A stretch of DNA of 64,000 bases from DATKDF01 sp963752045 (GCA_963752045.1 CAVVWN010000010.1:186001-250000); one strand, 5' to 3'. Numbered from the stretch's first letter, positions 44,585 through 57,373 are shown. Numbers and translations are program-made. Notes: generated by a model not told the origin, from the sequence alone.

Positions 44585-45631
44585 CTACTGGCCTTCGAGC
44601 ACCCGCGTCATCACGCGTGAGACGCCGTCGACCGCCGAGATGGCGCGTTCGTACCGCATCCGGCGCGGGCCGATGACGCCGACCGTGCCGGCGCGCCGGC
44701 CGTCGTGGAAGGTCGAGGCGACGATGCTGAAGGGATGGAATTGTGGCGAGCCATGCTCCGACCCGATGACCACCGTCAGGCCGTTGGCTTCGATGTAATC
44801 GGTGAGCAGCTCCACGAGCTGGTGCTTCTCCTCGATCATGCGGAAGAGCGCGCGGAGCGTCTCGAGCGTGCGCGTCCGGTCGGCGGTGTTGCCGACGAGG
44901 TCGTCGAACAGGAACGAGGCGCCCTGGACGTGCAGCGTCTCGCCCGGCGTGATCTCCGACAGGCCCGATCGGGCAAGCCGGAGCGCGCGCGCAAACAGCG
45001 CGTCGTACAGAATCCGTTCCTGCTTCAGTCGTTCGACAATGGCGGAGCGCACTTCCTCGATCGACAGTCCGGAAAACTCGCGGTTGATGTAGTTGGCCGC
45101 GGCCATGAGCGCCGTCGGATCGGGCTTCTCGTCCGTGTCGATGACCTTGTGCGTCACCTGCCCGCCGGTGGCCACCACCACGACGAGCACACGCCGGTCG
45201 TCGATGGCGACGAAGTCGATGTGCCTGAGCTCGACGGCGGCGTCGGCCTGGGCCAGCACGAACGCCACCTGGTGTGAGGCATGCGACAGCACCTGCGAGG
45301 CGTCCTCGAGGACGTCGCCCACCGTGCCGGCCCGCCGCAGCCGCGCTTCGACCTCGCGCGACGTCCGCCCGCGGCGCCGGGATTCGAGCAGCCAGTCCAC
45401 GTACAACCGGTAGCCCGAATCGGTCGGCACACGGCCGGCCGAGGTGTGGGGTTGGGTCACCAGCCCGAGCTCGTCGAGATGCGCGAGGATGTTGCGCACC
45501 GTCGCCGCCGACAGCCCGAGCGCGCTGTGCTCGGCCAGCCAGGCCGAAGACACCGGTTCGCCCTGCTCGATGTACTCCGAGACCAGTTGCGCCAGAATGC
45601 GGCGCTGTCGCTCTACAAGGCCGGTTGCCAT
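44585..45631 (-). CDS. hrcA: Heat-inducible transcription repressor HrcA
   Basis: 348 residues. The winged-helix part (residues ~5-75) has LVSEYIEQGEPVSSAWLAEH and LSAATVRNILAHLDELGLVT; PHTSAGRVPTDSGYRLYVDW is a family signature. The C-terminal domain has IGSEHGSPQFHPFSIVAST and GVIGPRRMRYERAISAVDGV. HrcA binds CIRCE sites and releases them when GroE is busy. A perfect CIRCE lies just upstream, so the operon is self-controlled. Confidence 0.95.
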   Translation of the reverse strand: MATGLVERQRRILAQLVSEYIEQGEPVSSAWLAEHSALGLSAATVRNILAHLDELGLVTQPHTSAGRVPTDSGYRLYVDWLLESRRRGRTSREVEARLRRAGTVGDVLEDASQVLSHASHQVAFVLAQADAAVELRHIDFVAIDDRRVLVVVVATGGQVTHKVIDTDEKPDPTALMAAANYINREFSGLSIEEVRSAIVERLKQERILYDALFARALRLARSGLSEITPGETLHVQGASFLFDDLVGNTADRTRTLETLRALFRMIEEKHQLVELLTDYIEANGLTVVIGSEHGSPQFHPFSIVASTFHDGRRAGTVGVIGPRRMRYERAISAVDGVSRVMTRVLEGQ

Positions 45632-45638
45632 GGGCTGA

Positions 45639-45665
45639 TTAGCACTCTCACCACGAGAGTGCTAA
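45639..45665. promoter_or_regulatory. CIRCE operator
   Basis: TTAGCACTC-N9-GAGTGCTAA is a perfect match to the HrcA operator. It ends 7 nt before the hrcA ATG, so it lies in the leader and may act on both transcription and mRNA. Upstream on the minus strand, TTATACTC (about 45672-45679) is a plausible -10 box. Confidence 0.97.
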
Positions 45666-45700
45666 CACCAGAGTATAACAAACCCCTGAGGGCAGGGCCG

Positions 45701-46876
45701 TCAGGCCGGCTGCGGGCCGGTCCCTCCGGCCGCGGCCTGCGCGGTGCGGCCGAGCACCTCTTCGTAGTACGCCTCGTACATCGGCACGACCGCGCCGCTG
45801 CAGAAATCGGTGCGGACCCGCATGCAGGCGGCCTCGCCGATCCGCCGGCGCAACTCGCGATCGAGGAGCACGCGCACCGACCGCTCGGCCATGGCGTCGA
45901 CGTCGCCAGGCAGGCACAGGAATCCCGTGACCCCATCGTCGATGATCTCGGGAAGGCCGCCCACGCGCGCCGCCACGACAGGCACTTCGCAGGCCATCGC
46001 CTCGAGCGCCGCCATGCCGAAACTCTCCTGGGCCGAGGGCAGCAGGAACAGGTCGGCCACCGACAGCCACGACACCAGGTCGAGCTGCTCGCCGAGGAAC
46101 TCGACCGACTCGCCGAAACCCTCGTCGGCGGCTCGGCGCTCGAGCGATGCGCGGTCGGGGCCGTCGCCGATGAGCACGAGCTTGGCGCGCACGTGCTGGC
46201 GGATCCGGCCGAAGACGTCGAGCACGCGCCCCACCTGCTTGACCGGCCGGAAATTCGAGATGTGCACGACGAGCGCGTCCCAGTCGCCGACGCGCCAGCT
46301 GTCGCGCGTCGCGCTGTCGGGCTGGCGCCGGAAGTCCGTGCAGTCGAGAAAGTTCGGGATGACGCGAATGTCGCGTTGGATGCCGAGCCCGCGGACGGTG
46401 TCGGCCTTGAGGCTCTTCGAGACGGCCGTGACGCCGTGCGACTGCTCGATCGAAAACGCGACGACGCCCGCATAGGACGGGTCGCTGCCGACGAGCGTGA
46501 TGTCGGTGCCATGGAGCGTCGTCACCGTGCACGGCGCCGCGATGCTGTCGCTCGACGCGAGGATCTGGTGGGCGAGGTAGGCGGCCGTCGCATGCGGCAC
46601 GGCGTAGTGGGCGTGAATGATGTCGAGCCGGCGTTCGTGGGCCACCCGGCGCAGCGTGTTGGCGAGCGCGAGGAGGTACTGCGGCTCGCGAAAGAGCGGA
46701 TACTCCGGCGCGAGCACGCGCTCGAACGACAGACCCCGGACGGCGCGCCACCGAAACGGCAACTCGCTGCTGATGAGGTGCACCTCGTGGCCGCGAACCG
46801 CCAGGGCGTGGGCGAGCTCGGTGGCGACGACGCCGCTTCCGCCCACCGACGCATAGCAGACCATCCCGATCTTCAT
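45701..46876 (-). CDS. bshA: N-acetyl-glucosaminyl L-malate synthase BshA
   Basis: 391 residues, GT4 glycosyltransferase. BshA transfers GlcNAc to L-malate, the first bacillithiol step. MKIGMVCYASVGGSGVVATE at the N-terminus, DIIHAHYAVPHATAAYLA, CTVTTLHGTDITLVGSD, VIPNFLDCTDFRR and SAQESFGMAALEAMACEVPV are typical of BshA rather than generic GT4. The ATG overlaps the bshB stop; longer upstream readings run through bshB. It is the last gene in bshC-bshB-bshA. Confidence 0.93.
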   Translation of the reverse strand: MKIGMVCYASVGGSGVVATELAHALAVRGHEVHLISSELPFRWRAVRGLSFERVLAPEYPLFREPQYLLALANTLRRVAHERRLDIIHAHYAVPHATAAYLAHQILASSDSIAAPCTVTTLHGTDITLVGSDPSYAGVVAFSIEQSHGVTAVSKSLKADTVRGLGIQRDIRVIPNFLDCTDFRRQPDSATRDSWRVGDWDALVVHISNFRPVKQVGRVLDVFGRIRQHVRAKLVLIGDGPDRASLERRAADEGFGESVEFLGEQLDLVSWLSVADLFLLPSAQESFGMAALEAMACEVPVVAARVGGLPEIIDDGVTGFLCLPGDVDAMAERSVRVLLDRELRRRIGEAACMRVRTDFCSGAVVPMYEAYYEEVLGRTAQAAAGGTGPQPA

Positions 46877-47577
46877 GACAGATCCTTCAGAAGCGACGGG
46901 CGTTCGACCGGCTGCCGGACGACGACGCCCTCGGCGAAGGCCACGCCGGCCAGGGCGCCGAACTGTGCGTCGCGACTCTCGATGAGCTGGCGGAAGGTCG
47001 GCGAGGTGAGGCGGGTCGCTGCCGCCTCCGGTCCGCTCGGCGCGAACTGACTGCGGTAGCAGGCGAGCGCGGCACGCTTGCGTTCGTAGAAGAGCGACAC
47101 GTCGACGACGAAGGAGGGCGGCGCGCCGTCGTTGATGAAGTAGTAACAGACCCAGTCGGGCCGCCACGGGGCACGTCCGGTGTCGAACCGCGCGAGGCCG
47201 CTCTTGAACACGCACTCGTCGAGCACGTGGCTTGCCGCCCGATGGTCCGGGTGCCGATCCTGCCAGTACGGAATGGCAATCGCACGGGGCCGGTGGAGGC
47301 GGATGAGGTTCACGGCCGATCGGATGATCTCGGGCGTCGGCCGGATGGCGCCGTCCGGCCATCGCAGGTTCTCACGCCAGGCGGCGCCCAGCTCGCGCGC
47401 GGCCTCCTCGGCCTCGGCGCACCGGATGTCGGGCGTGCCGTTCGTTCCGAGCTCGCCGGCCGTGAGGTCGCAGAGCCCGACAGTCCGGCCGGCGGCCGTC
47501 TCGCGCGCGATGGTGCCGCCGAGGCCGAGCTCGATGTCGTCCGGGTGGGGGCCGAAGACGAGCAGGTCGATCGACAT
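46873..47577 (-). CDS. bshB1: Bacillithiol deacetylase BshB1
   Basis: 234 residues from the ATG at 47577 (GGAG four nt upstream). A GTG at 47589 overlapping the bshC stop is the alternative. The LmbE/PIG-L fold zinc site is FGPHPDDIELGLGGT (residues ~7-21) plus the HPDHRAASH motif. GELGTNGTPDIRCAEAEEAA is specific for the BshB1 group. It removes acetate from GlcNAc-malate before cysteine is added. Confidence 0.92.
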   Translation of the reverse strand: MSIDLLVFGPHPDDIELGLGGTIARETAAGRTVGLCDLTAGELGTNGTPDIRCAEAEEAARELGAAWRENLRWPDGAIRPTPEIIRSAVNLIRLHRPRAIAIPYWQDRHPDHRAASHVLDECVFKSGLARFDTGRAPWRPDWVCYYFINDGAPPSFVVDVSLFYERKRAALACYRSQFAPSGPEAAATRLTSPTFRQLIESRDAQFGALAGVAFAEGVVVRQPVERPSLLKDLS

Positions 47578-47585
47578 GGCTCCGT

Positions 47586-49247
47586 TCACGGTACGACCAC
47601 GTAGTGCCGGCCTCCATCGGCCGGGAGCGTTTCGATGAGCTCGTCGACCAGGCCCGGGCCGTAGTGATTGATGACGGCGGCCACGCCGAGGGCGCGGTCC
47701 TGGGGCTGGCCGTCGGGGAAACTGAGCGTCCGCGCGTGGTGGAACTGGCGCCGGAGCGTCTCGTCGCGGCGCTTGGCGGCGCGCACGGCCTTGCGGTGCA
47801 GGCCGTCGAGCGCGTGACGCAGGCGGGTCAGCGTGGTGTCGGCGGCGCCCGACAGTGTCGGGTCCACTGCTGCAACCGCAGACTTCACGCGCGACATCCC
47901 ATCGGCGATCGCCTGGGCGGCCGCGTCAATTGCCGGCCCCACCTCGGGCGCCAACACCCGTTCGACCAGCCGGTTGAGCACCGATTCGTCCGTGACGCCA
48001 AGGTCCTCGAAGGCAACGCCGTACCGATCGAGAAACCGAGCCGTGGCCGGATCGATGAGCGTGGCGCTCGCGCGCGCGGCAAACAGGGGCCGTTCGACGC
48101 CAAACGCGGCGTACACGCCGCCGAACTGCGCCTGATAGGCCAGCTCGCCCGGGCCGGCCACGTAACAGATCGTGGGGAAGATCGCGTCCTGGACGACCGG
48201 GCGCAGCATCACGTTGGGGCTGAACCGCTCGGGGTGCCGGGTGGCCTCCTGCCGGAGGTCCTCCGGCTGGCGCGTCTCGCCGTCGATCCGGAACGCGTCG
48301 CCGACGTAGCGGATGGGATGCCGGCCCGTCTCGTTGAGATAGAAGAGCGCCGTGGCCTGCTCGGCGGGCACGACCTGCGGGGGCAGCCCCCGCGCGCGAA
48401 GGACATCGGCCTGGGCGCGCACCTCGCCGGCCGTCCGCTCCGGCGCGGCAAGCTCCCTGGCGAACAGATCCGCCACGAGCGGTTTGGCTGCCGGGTCCGC
48501 ACCGTCGAAGACCACAAGGCCGTGCCGGCCGAGCAGATCGTCAAGCCAGCCGGCGAGCGCCGTGCCGGGATTCGATCCGGGACGGTAGTGGCGGGTGAGT
48601 CCGGCGATGAGGTCTCGGGTCCACGCGGTGCGGGGCAGACAGGCCTCGAGCTCGCCGACCGTGTGTGCGATCCGGTCGTCGAAGACGAGCGAGCCGACGG
48701 CCCGGACGCCGGCGCCGTCGGGGTCCGGCGCGGCAACCCGTCGAACGGCCATGTCCGTGTCCAGCACGATCGTCGATCGGACCTCGGCCCAGTCATGGTC
48801 CTCCGACGCGATCCAGAACACGGGGACGACCGGTGCGCCATGGGTCGTGCCGGCGCGCCGGGCCAACTGGATGGTGGTGATGGCCTTGAGGAGGGTGTAG
48901 AGCGGGCCGCCGAAGAGTCCCGCCTGCTGGCCGGTGATGACGGCCACCGATGCCGGCTCGGCCAGGCGTGCGGCACCGGCCTGCGCCTCGGCCGGCGCCC
49001 CGCGACGGGCCAGCTGCGTGGTGACGACGGCGGCCGTGCGCGCGCGGTCGTACGGGGCGGCCGCGACGCGCGCGATTGCGTCAGTCCAGGCGCCGGGCTC
49101 GCGCGGATTCCCGGCGAAGAATTCGGCGACCGTGCCGAAGTCGTACTCGTAGGCTGCCGCGAGCGGCTTTACCCAGGGCAGGCGCCTGATATCCAGTCGG
49201 TCTCGGATGATCTGGGGAGGGGAGACGGCGTCGGGATCGGGCGGCAC
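47586..49247 (-). CDS. bshC: Putative cysteine-adding enzyme BshC
   Basis: 553 residues, from a GTG at 49247 with GGCGGA upstream. The frame extends further to 50006, but that reading lies antisense to the PEGA gene. BshC family segments are AVITGQQAGLFGGPLYTLLKAITTI, VFWIASEDHDWAEV, YLNETGRHPIRY, ERFSPNVMLRPVVQDAIFPT, YVAGPGELAYQAQF and a coiled-coil region near the C-terminus. It catalyses or supports cysteine addition to GlcN-malate. It is first in the bsh operon. Confidence 0.92.
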   Translation of the reverse strand: MPPDPDAVSPPQIIRDRLDIRRLPWVKPLAAAYEYDFGTVAEFFAGNPREPGAWTDAIARVAAAPYDRARTAAVVTTQLARRGAPAEAQAGAARLAEPASVAVITGQQAGLFGGPLYTLLKAITTIQLARRAGTTHGAPVVPVFWIASEDHDWAEVRSTIVLDTDMAVRRVAAPDPDGAGVRAVGSLVFDDRIAHTVGELEACLPRTAWTRDLIAGLTRHYRPGSNPGTALAGWLDDLLGRHGLVVFDGADPAAKPLVADLFARELAAPERTAGEVRAQADVLRARGLPPQVVPAEQATALFYLNETGRHPIRYVGDAFRIDGETRQPEDLRQEATRHPERFSPNVMLRPVVQDAIFPTICYVAGPGELAYQAQFGGVYAAFGVERPLFAARASATLIDPATARFLDRYGVAFEDLGVTDESVLNRLVERVLAPEVGPAIDAAAQAIADGMSRVKSAVAAVDPTLSGAADTTLTRLRHALDGLHRKAVRAAKRRDETLRRQFHHARTLSFPDGQPQDRALGVAAVINHYGPGLVDELIETLPADGGRHYVVVP

Positions 49248-49316
49248 TCCGCCAAATCTACTACAGGGGAGACGTGCTACGATTCCTCGGATCGGGAAGG
49301 AGCCAGAACGCTGTCC

Positions 49317-50114
49317 TTGGACGAGTTCCCAACGCGTCACGGCGAGGGGCCTGACTACGAGCCGGAGTCCCGGCACGGTCTGATTATCGGGGTCGTGGTC
49401 GCCAGTGCGATCCTCGCGCTCGCCGGGCTTTACTTCTACGGTTTCAGCCGCACCAACCAGGCGCCAGATCAGGTGTCCGCGCCGACGCCAGCGGCAACCG
49501 ACACGGAAGTCGCTGTCGAACCGGCGGTGCCGGCCGCGACCGACGCGGGCGTCGCCGGCACGGATGAAGGGCGCGTCGACGAGCGCCGGGACGTGGCGAC
49601 ACCACCCGACGTGGTGCTCGCCGAGCCCGAGCCGCCGGCGCCTGCGCCCGTCGGACAGCTGGTGGTTCGATCGAATCCGACCGGCGCGCTCGTCACTGTT
49701 GACGGGACGATGGTGGGCACGACACCGGTGACCGTGGACGATCTGGCGTTCGGCACGCACGACGTGCAGGTGGCGCGGCCGGGCTTCGTGCCGGCGCGCG
49801 AGCAGGTCGACCTGGCTGAAGCGTCGCCGTCGCGCACGGTCAACGTGACGCTCAGGGCCGGAGCGGAAACCGAGGCGCCTCGAGCCGGGCCGGCCGTCGG
49901 AGCGCTCGACGTGGACTCGAGGCCGCGCGGCGCCACGGTGCGCGTCGACGGTCGCCGCGCGGGCGTCACGCCGCTCCGCCTGGCATCGCTCGCAGTCGGG
50001 ACGCACGTGGTCGAGCTCGAGCTTTCCGGGTACCGCGTGGTCCGGGCCGAAGTCACCGTGGAGCGGGGACGGTCGTCGCGGCTGGCCGTGACGCTCGAGC
50101 CGAGCGGATCGTAG
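49317..50114 (+). CDS. Membrane-anchored PEGA-domain protein
   Basis: About 265 residues. The start is uncertain: TTG at 49317 or CTG at 49311, downstream of GGGAAGGAG. After a short cytoplasmic part, one membrane segment (GLIIGVVVASAILALAGLYF, about residues 20-40) and an Ala/Pro/Glu-rich linker, two PEGA repeats follow: VRSNPTGALVTVDGTMVGTT and VDSRPRGATVRVDGRRAGVT. The domain is usually extracytoplasmic and helps binding to surface polymers. The function is unknown here. It is divergent from bshC and 19 nt before carA. Confidence 0.8.
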   Translation: MDEFPTRHGEGPDYEPESRHGLIIGVVVASAILALAGLYFYGFSRTNQAPDQVSAPTPAATDTEVAVEPAVPAATDAGVAGTDEGRVDERRDVATPPDVVLAEPEPPAPAPVGQLVVRSNPTGALVTVDGTMVGTTPVTVDDLAFGTHDVQVARPGFVPAREQVDLAEASPSRTVNVTLRAGAETEAPRAGPAVGALDVDSRPRGATVRVDGRRAGVTPLRLASLAVGTHVVELELSGYRVVRAEVTVERGRSSRLAVTLEPSGS

Positions 50115-50138
50115 TCGTCAGGCAGGGGAACGGTGGGA

Positions 50139-51263
50139 ATGGACGCAGTTCTGGCTCTTGAAAACGGCAGCTGGTGGCAGGGCAAGAGCGTCGGCGCGCT
50201 CGGCGAGGCCGGCGGCGAAGTGGTGTTCAACACGAGCATGACCGGCTACCAGGAAGTGCTCACCGACCCGTCCTACGCCGGGCAGATCGTGACCATGACG
50301 TGCCCCGAGATCGGCAACTACGGCGTGGCCGACGAGGACGTGGAATCTCGCGGTCCCCAGGTGGCCGGCTTCGTCGTCCGCAGCGAATCGCCCGTCGCCA
50401 GCAACTGGCGAGCGGACGGCACGCTTGGCGACTACCTCGCCCGGCACGGGATCGTGGCCATCTCGGACATCGACACGCGGGCGCTCACGCGGCTGCTGCG
50501 GTCGGCCGGCGTCATGCGCGGCGTGATTGCCACGGGCCGGCACGATCCGGATGAGCTGGTCGACCGGGCCCGCGCGCTGCCGAAGATGGAAGGCGCCGAC
50601 CTGGTTGGCGGCGTGACCTGTGCGGAACCGTTCGACTACGTCCCGACCGGTGATGACGAGGGCTTCGTCGTGGCGCCCGGGCGGCGCGCGTCGCGCCCGC
50701 TTCGCATCGCGGCCTACGACTTCGGGATGAAGTGGAACATCCTGCGCCGGTTCGCGGCCCACGGCTGTGACGTGCGGGTGTTTCCGGCGACCGCGCCGGC
50801 GTCCGACCTGCTGGCCATGCGCCCGGACGGCGTGTTCCTCAGCAACGGGCCGGGCGACCCGGCCGCGCTCGACTACGCGATCGCCAATGCGAGGACGCTC
50901 GTCGACAGCGACCTGCCGGTGTTCGGCATCTGCCTGGGGCACCAGATTCTGGGGCTCGCGATGGGCGCGCGCACGTTCAAGCTGAAGTTCGGCCACCGCG
51001 GCGCGAACCACCCGGTGAAGGATCTCAGCACCGGCCAGGTGGAAATCACGTCGCAGAACCACGGGTTTGCCGTCGATCCCGACTCGCTGCCGCACGACGT
51101 CGAGGTCACGCACCTGAACCTGTACGACGGCACGGTCGAGGGCCTGCGTCACGTCAGCCGGCCGGTGTTTTCCGTGCAGTATCACCCCGAGGCGTCGCCC
51201 GGCCCGCACGACGCGGATTATCTGTTCGCCCGCTTCCTCGACGCGATGGAGCGCCGCGCGTAG
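50139..51263 (+). CDS. carA: Carbamoyl-phosphate synthase small subunit
   Basis: 374 residues from the ATG at 50139 ([13 protein letters not shown] fits the family better than the GTG two codons upstream). It supplies ammonia from glutamine to CarB. The glutaminase domain shows [16 protein letters not shown] (Cys about residue 265) and [10 protein letters not shown]. The triad His lies in [14 protein letters not shown]. The N-terminal part has [20 protein letters not shown]. It is 5 nt before carB. Confidence 0.96.
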   Translation: MDAVLALENGSWWQGKSVGALGEAGGEVVFNTSMTGYQEVLTDPSYAGQIVTMTCPEIGNYGVADEDVESRGPQVAGFVVRSESPVASNWRADGTLGDYLARHGIVAISDIDTRALTRLLRSAGVMRGVIATGRHDPDELVDRARALPKMEGADLVGGVTCAEPFDYVPTGDDEGFVVAPGRRASRPLRIAAYDFGMKWNILRRFAAHGCDVRVFPATAPASDLLAMRPDGVFLSNGPGDPAALDYAIANARTLVDSDLPVFGICLGHQILGLAMGARTFKLKFGHRGANHPVKDLSTGQVEITSQNHGFAVDPDSLPHDVEVTHLNLYDGTVEGLRHVSRPVFSVQYHPEASPGPHDADYLFARFLDAMERRA

Positions 51264-51268
51264 CCGCC

Positions 51269-54540
<3,272 letters not shown>

Positions 54541-54600
54541 ACGTACGACGGGCCGGCAGGAGCCGGCCCGTCAGCACATGGTCGTGAACGCCGGCCGAAG
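54541..54600 (+). terminator. GC-rich hairpins after carB
   Basis: GGGCCGGC-agga-GCCGGCCC lies just after the carB stop, and CGCCGGCCGaaGCCGGCCGCG-type pairing follows. There is no U-tract, so termination efficiency is unclear. The region also ends the converging beta-barrel gene. Confidence 0.45.
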
Positions 54601-54619
54601 CCGGCCGCGCCGTCTGGCG

Positions 54620-55210
54620 TCAGTTCCCCAGCAGCTTGAATCCTACGAGGAAGCTCCAGCCGCGGTTGTAGGCCTCGATGGGCCGGTCGCTGAGGTCGCG
54701 CGTGCCCCAGACGTAACGCGCGCTCACGACGAGCTGCTGGTACTCGACGCCGCCGCCAGCCAGCACGCCGTGTTCCCAGCCGGCAATGTCCGCATCGAGG
54801 TCCTCGAAGATCGGCAGGCCCGACTGGCTGGCATCCAGCTTGAAGCTGAACGTGCCGCCGCCCATCGCGAAGATGCGCAGGTCGCCGGGACCGAACGTGA
54901 GCCGGGCCGCGACGGGGATCTCGAGGTAGTCGACCGTGATCTCCGTCACGCCGTCGAGCTTCATGCCCTTCCTGGCCCAGTTGGCCTCGACCACGCCGCC
55001 AAACAGGCCGCGCCCGCCGAGCAGCAGGAACACACCGCCCGAGCCGCCCCAGATGTTCTGGGTGTCGACCTGAGGCTCTTCGAACTTGAACGTGGAGTAA
55101 GTGGCGCCGCCGTGGACGCCGAATGCCTGCGCACGGGCTGCCGCTGGCAGTACGAGCATGCTCGCAAGCACGATGGCAGCCGGCAGAGTAGTTCGCAACC
55201 GTAAGGTCAT
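54620..55210 (-). CDS. Outer-membrane beta-barrel protein
   Basis: 196 residues from the ATG at 55210. A signal peptide (MTLRLRTTLPAAIVLASMLV, cleavage near ARAQA) leads to alternating hydrophobic strands rich in Gly and aromatic residues, ending in WSFLVGFKLLGN. AFGVHGGATYSTF at the mature start and VDYLEIPVAARLTFG in the middle resemble the OmpA-like/PorT-type small barrels. Specific function is unknown. An open frame continues upstream, but it has no signal-like start. Confidence 0.78.
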   Translation of the reverse strand: MTLRLRTTLPAAIVLASMLVLPAAARAQAFGVHGGATYSTFKFEEPQVDTQNIWGGSGGVFLLLGGRGLFGGVVEANWARKGMKLDGVTEITVDYLEIPVAARLTFGPGDLRIFAMGGGTFSFKLDASQSGLPIFEDLDADIAGWEHGVLAGGGVEYQQLVVSARYVWGTRDLSDRPIEAYNRGWSFLVGFKLLGN

Positions 55211-55306
55211 GATGCGCTCGTATCCTTTCGCAGGCGCCCGGGCGAAACCGACGACCATGACCGGGCGCGAATCTCCACATGATAGCGGAGGATGCCGGTT
55301 ACATGT

Positions 55307-56410
55307 TCAGCTCTGTATCACTTTGGCAACAACCTGCAGGTGTGACTCGGTGAGGCCGTCCATCTCGAACATGGAGACCCCCGACGCTCCAGCCTCGATC
55401 GCCGCGCGAAGGGCCTCTGAGAGCGTGTCAGCCGGGAGGTCTGGCAGGTAGAGCCCGGCGTAGAGCCGGCGGCCTGGCGCCGCGTCGCGCAGGCCCTCGC
55501 GGATCGATCGGCCGATCCAGTCGAGGCCTTCGTTGTAGAAGCCGTGGTAGAGCATCGGAAACACGGCGTCGAGCGGCCACTCGTCCCAGGCCTGGCGCAC
55601 GAGCCGCCGCGCGATGGCCGGCGTCGGGAAGACGGCCGCGGTGATCGGCTTGCCGCGCGCGTGGACGGCCGCGGCAAGCTCGGTCACAAGCTCCGTGACG
55701 CCACGCCACCTGAACGCGCGCCACGCCTCGTCGGCCGACGGGTCGTCGAGGGAGGCCGGGTCGCGGCCCGTCTCGCCGGCAAACGTCTCGCGACAGGTCG
55801 TGCAGTAGCAGAAGTCGAACTCGGCCATCTCGTGGTCCTGCACGAGGCCGTACTTCGGCCAGAGGCCCACCGGCAGGATGACGTCGCAATGCCGGATGTA
55901 GTCGAGGTGCACGCCGTCGACGTCAGGGTTCCGCGCGAGCTCGTCGATCTCGGCGCGCAGGTACGCGCGGACCTCGGGCCTGGTGGGGCAGAGCCACTGG
56001 TAGTAGCCCACGTAGGGCGGCGTCGTGAGGCTCGACTCGCCGTTGCGGCTCACCGTGAACCAGTCCGGATGGGACGCCTTGGCGATGCGGTCGCCGCTGC
56101 GATTGAGCGTCCACGTCCAGCGATGGAAGCCCAGCCCGGCCGCGCGAGCCGCCTCGGAGAGGGTCGCGATCGGTCCGCCCGACACCAGCACGCCTTCGAT
56201 GCCGGCGTCCCTGATCCGCGCAAACCGCTCGCGCCACTGGTCGGGCGTGCGGTTGGCGCTGCCGTGCACCCACGTCCACGTCTTCGGCAGGCCGAAGGCG
56301 GGAGCTTCGTCGGCGGTCTCGCCGGGGGGCAGCGGTCCCGCGCACGCCCACTCGAGGCCGGCGATGGTGGCCGCCGTGGCGGCCAGGAACTCGCGTCGCG
56401 TCGGGCTCAT
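55307..56410 (-). CDS. Tat-exported glycoside-hydrolase-like protein (GHL10 type)
   Basis: 367 residues. SPTRREFLAATAATIAGLEW is a twin-arginine signal, and Cys in EWACAG could be lipidated. The body is a TIM-barrel-like GHL family: DGVHLDYIRHCDV (about residues 170-182), FDFCYCTTCRETFAG with a Cys pair, AAVFPTPAIARR, DAVFPMLYHGFYN and GASGVSMFEMDGL. GHL10-type enzymes are presumed to cut complex surface or plant polysaccharides; the catalytic residues are not settled. The CBM9-like gene follows in the same direction 4 nt upstream, suggesting a pair. Confidence 0.72.
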   Translation of the reverse strand: MSPTRREFLAATAATIAGLEWACAGPLPPGETADEAPAFGLPKTWTWVHGSANRTPDQWRERFARIRDAGIEGVLVSGGPIATLSEAARAAGLGFHRWTWTLNRSGDRIAKASHPDWFTVSRNGESSLTTPPYVGYYQWLCPTRPEVRAYLRAEIDELARNPDVDGVHLDYIRHCDVILPVGLWPKYGLVQDHEMAEFDFCYCTTCRETFAGETGRDPASLDDPSADEAWRAFRWRGVTELVTELAAAVHARGKPITAAVFPTPAIARRLVRQAWDEWPLDAVFPMLYHGFYNEGLDWIGRSIREGLRDAAPGRRLYAGLYLPDLPADTLSEALRAAIEAGASGVSMFEMDGLTESHLQVVAKVIQS

Positions 56411-56414
56411 GCGA

Positions 56415-57287
56415 TCAGCGCCTCCCGCGCTCTTGCCGGCCGCTCCGGCCTCGACCGGCGACGTCGTCGCTGAAGGTGACGAAGCCCCAGTGCTCGGGCC
56501 GGTGCATGTCGATGGCGCCCTGCGGCGTCCAGACCCAGTTGTGCTCGGCCAGGGGCTTGCCGGTGGCTGGATCGCGCCGCTTGACGTAGCGGCCGTCCTC
56601 GATGGTCACGTCCCAGTCGACGCGGGAGAAGTTCACGCGCCAGGTTTCGCCGCCGCGCGGGCCCCGGCGGCCGGGCGCGGCCTCGGCAAGCGCGGCCCAC
56701 GGCATGGCCAGCTCGACGCTCCAGCCGCGGTCGATGTCGGACGGATCGTTCAGCGTGCCGTCGACCGCGACGGCTGAACGAAGACCGGCGATGTCCCATC
56801 CGTGGAGCGCCGGTCCGCCGTCGCGGTACGGTCGGACGAGGAACAAGTCCCAGACAGTGCCACGAGCGTTGATCTCGAGCTCGTAGTACGCGTTCCGATC
56901 CCCGTCCGGGTCGATGAAGATCTCGAAGTCGTCGTCCTGGAAGATGACCGCGTCGCGCTCGGTGAGCGTGGCCCAGACGTGCGGTTCCTCGAGGATGGCG
57001 GCCACATACAAGTGGTGGTCGTCCCAGGCGAGCTTCATGCGCGTCCGCAGCGGCGGGGCCGGGCGCGTGTGGCCTTCGATGTCGACGAACGGCTCGCTCC
57101 ACGGGACGCCTTGCCAGGCGGCGTCGCCAAGCGCGCCGTCAATCACGGGTGGCTGCGCTACGCGAAGGCAGGTGTAGCTTCGGGGAGTGTCGCCGGCCGA
57201 CTGCCCGGCCGGCGGGCCGCCGGAGCCCGCGGCGATCCAGGCGGCCACGGCAATTGGCCAGGCGCGGCTCATCCATCCAGGCGGCAT
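56415..57287 (-). CDS. CBM9-like carbohydrate-binding protein
   Basis: 290 residues with an N-terminal signal-like stretch (AWPIAVAAWIAAGSGG). The CBM9_2 layout is recognisable: PPVIDGALGDAAWQGVPWSE (about residues 44-63), TRMKLAWDDHHLYVAAILEE, IFQDDDFEIFIDPDGDRNAY and YELEINARGTVWDL, with WSVELAMPWAALAEAA and ETWRVNFSRVDW later. Such proteins bind or may process carbohydrate at the outside of the cell. It stands directly before the GHL gene in transcription order and is likely to work with it. Confidence 0.78.
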   Translation of the reverse strand: MPPGWMSRAWPIAVAAWIAAGSGGPPAGQSAGDTPRSYTCLRVAQPPVIDGALGDAAWQGVPWSEPFVDIEGHTRPAPPLRTRMKLAWDDHHLYVAAILEEPHVWATLTERDAVIFQDDDFEIFIDPDGDRNAYYELEINARGTVWDLFLVRPYRDGGPALHGWDIAGLRSAVAVDGTLNDPSDIDRGWSVELAMPWAALAEAAPGRRGPRGGETWRVNFSRVDWDVTIEDGRYVKRRDPATGKPLAEHNWVWTPQGAIDMHRPEHWGFVTFSDDVAGRGRSGRQERGRR

Positions 57288-57373
57288 GCGACCGTCAGGC
57301 TACCATCGGACGCCGCATGCCCGCACGTTCCTGGCTTGCCCCGCACGCACCGGACACGTCGCGCGGTAGTACG

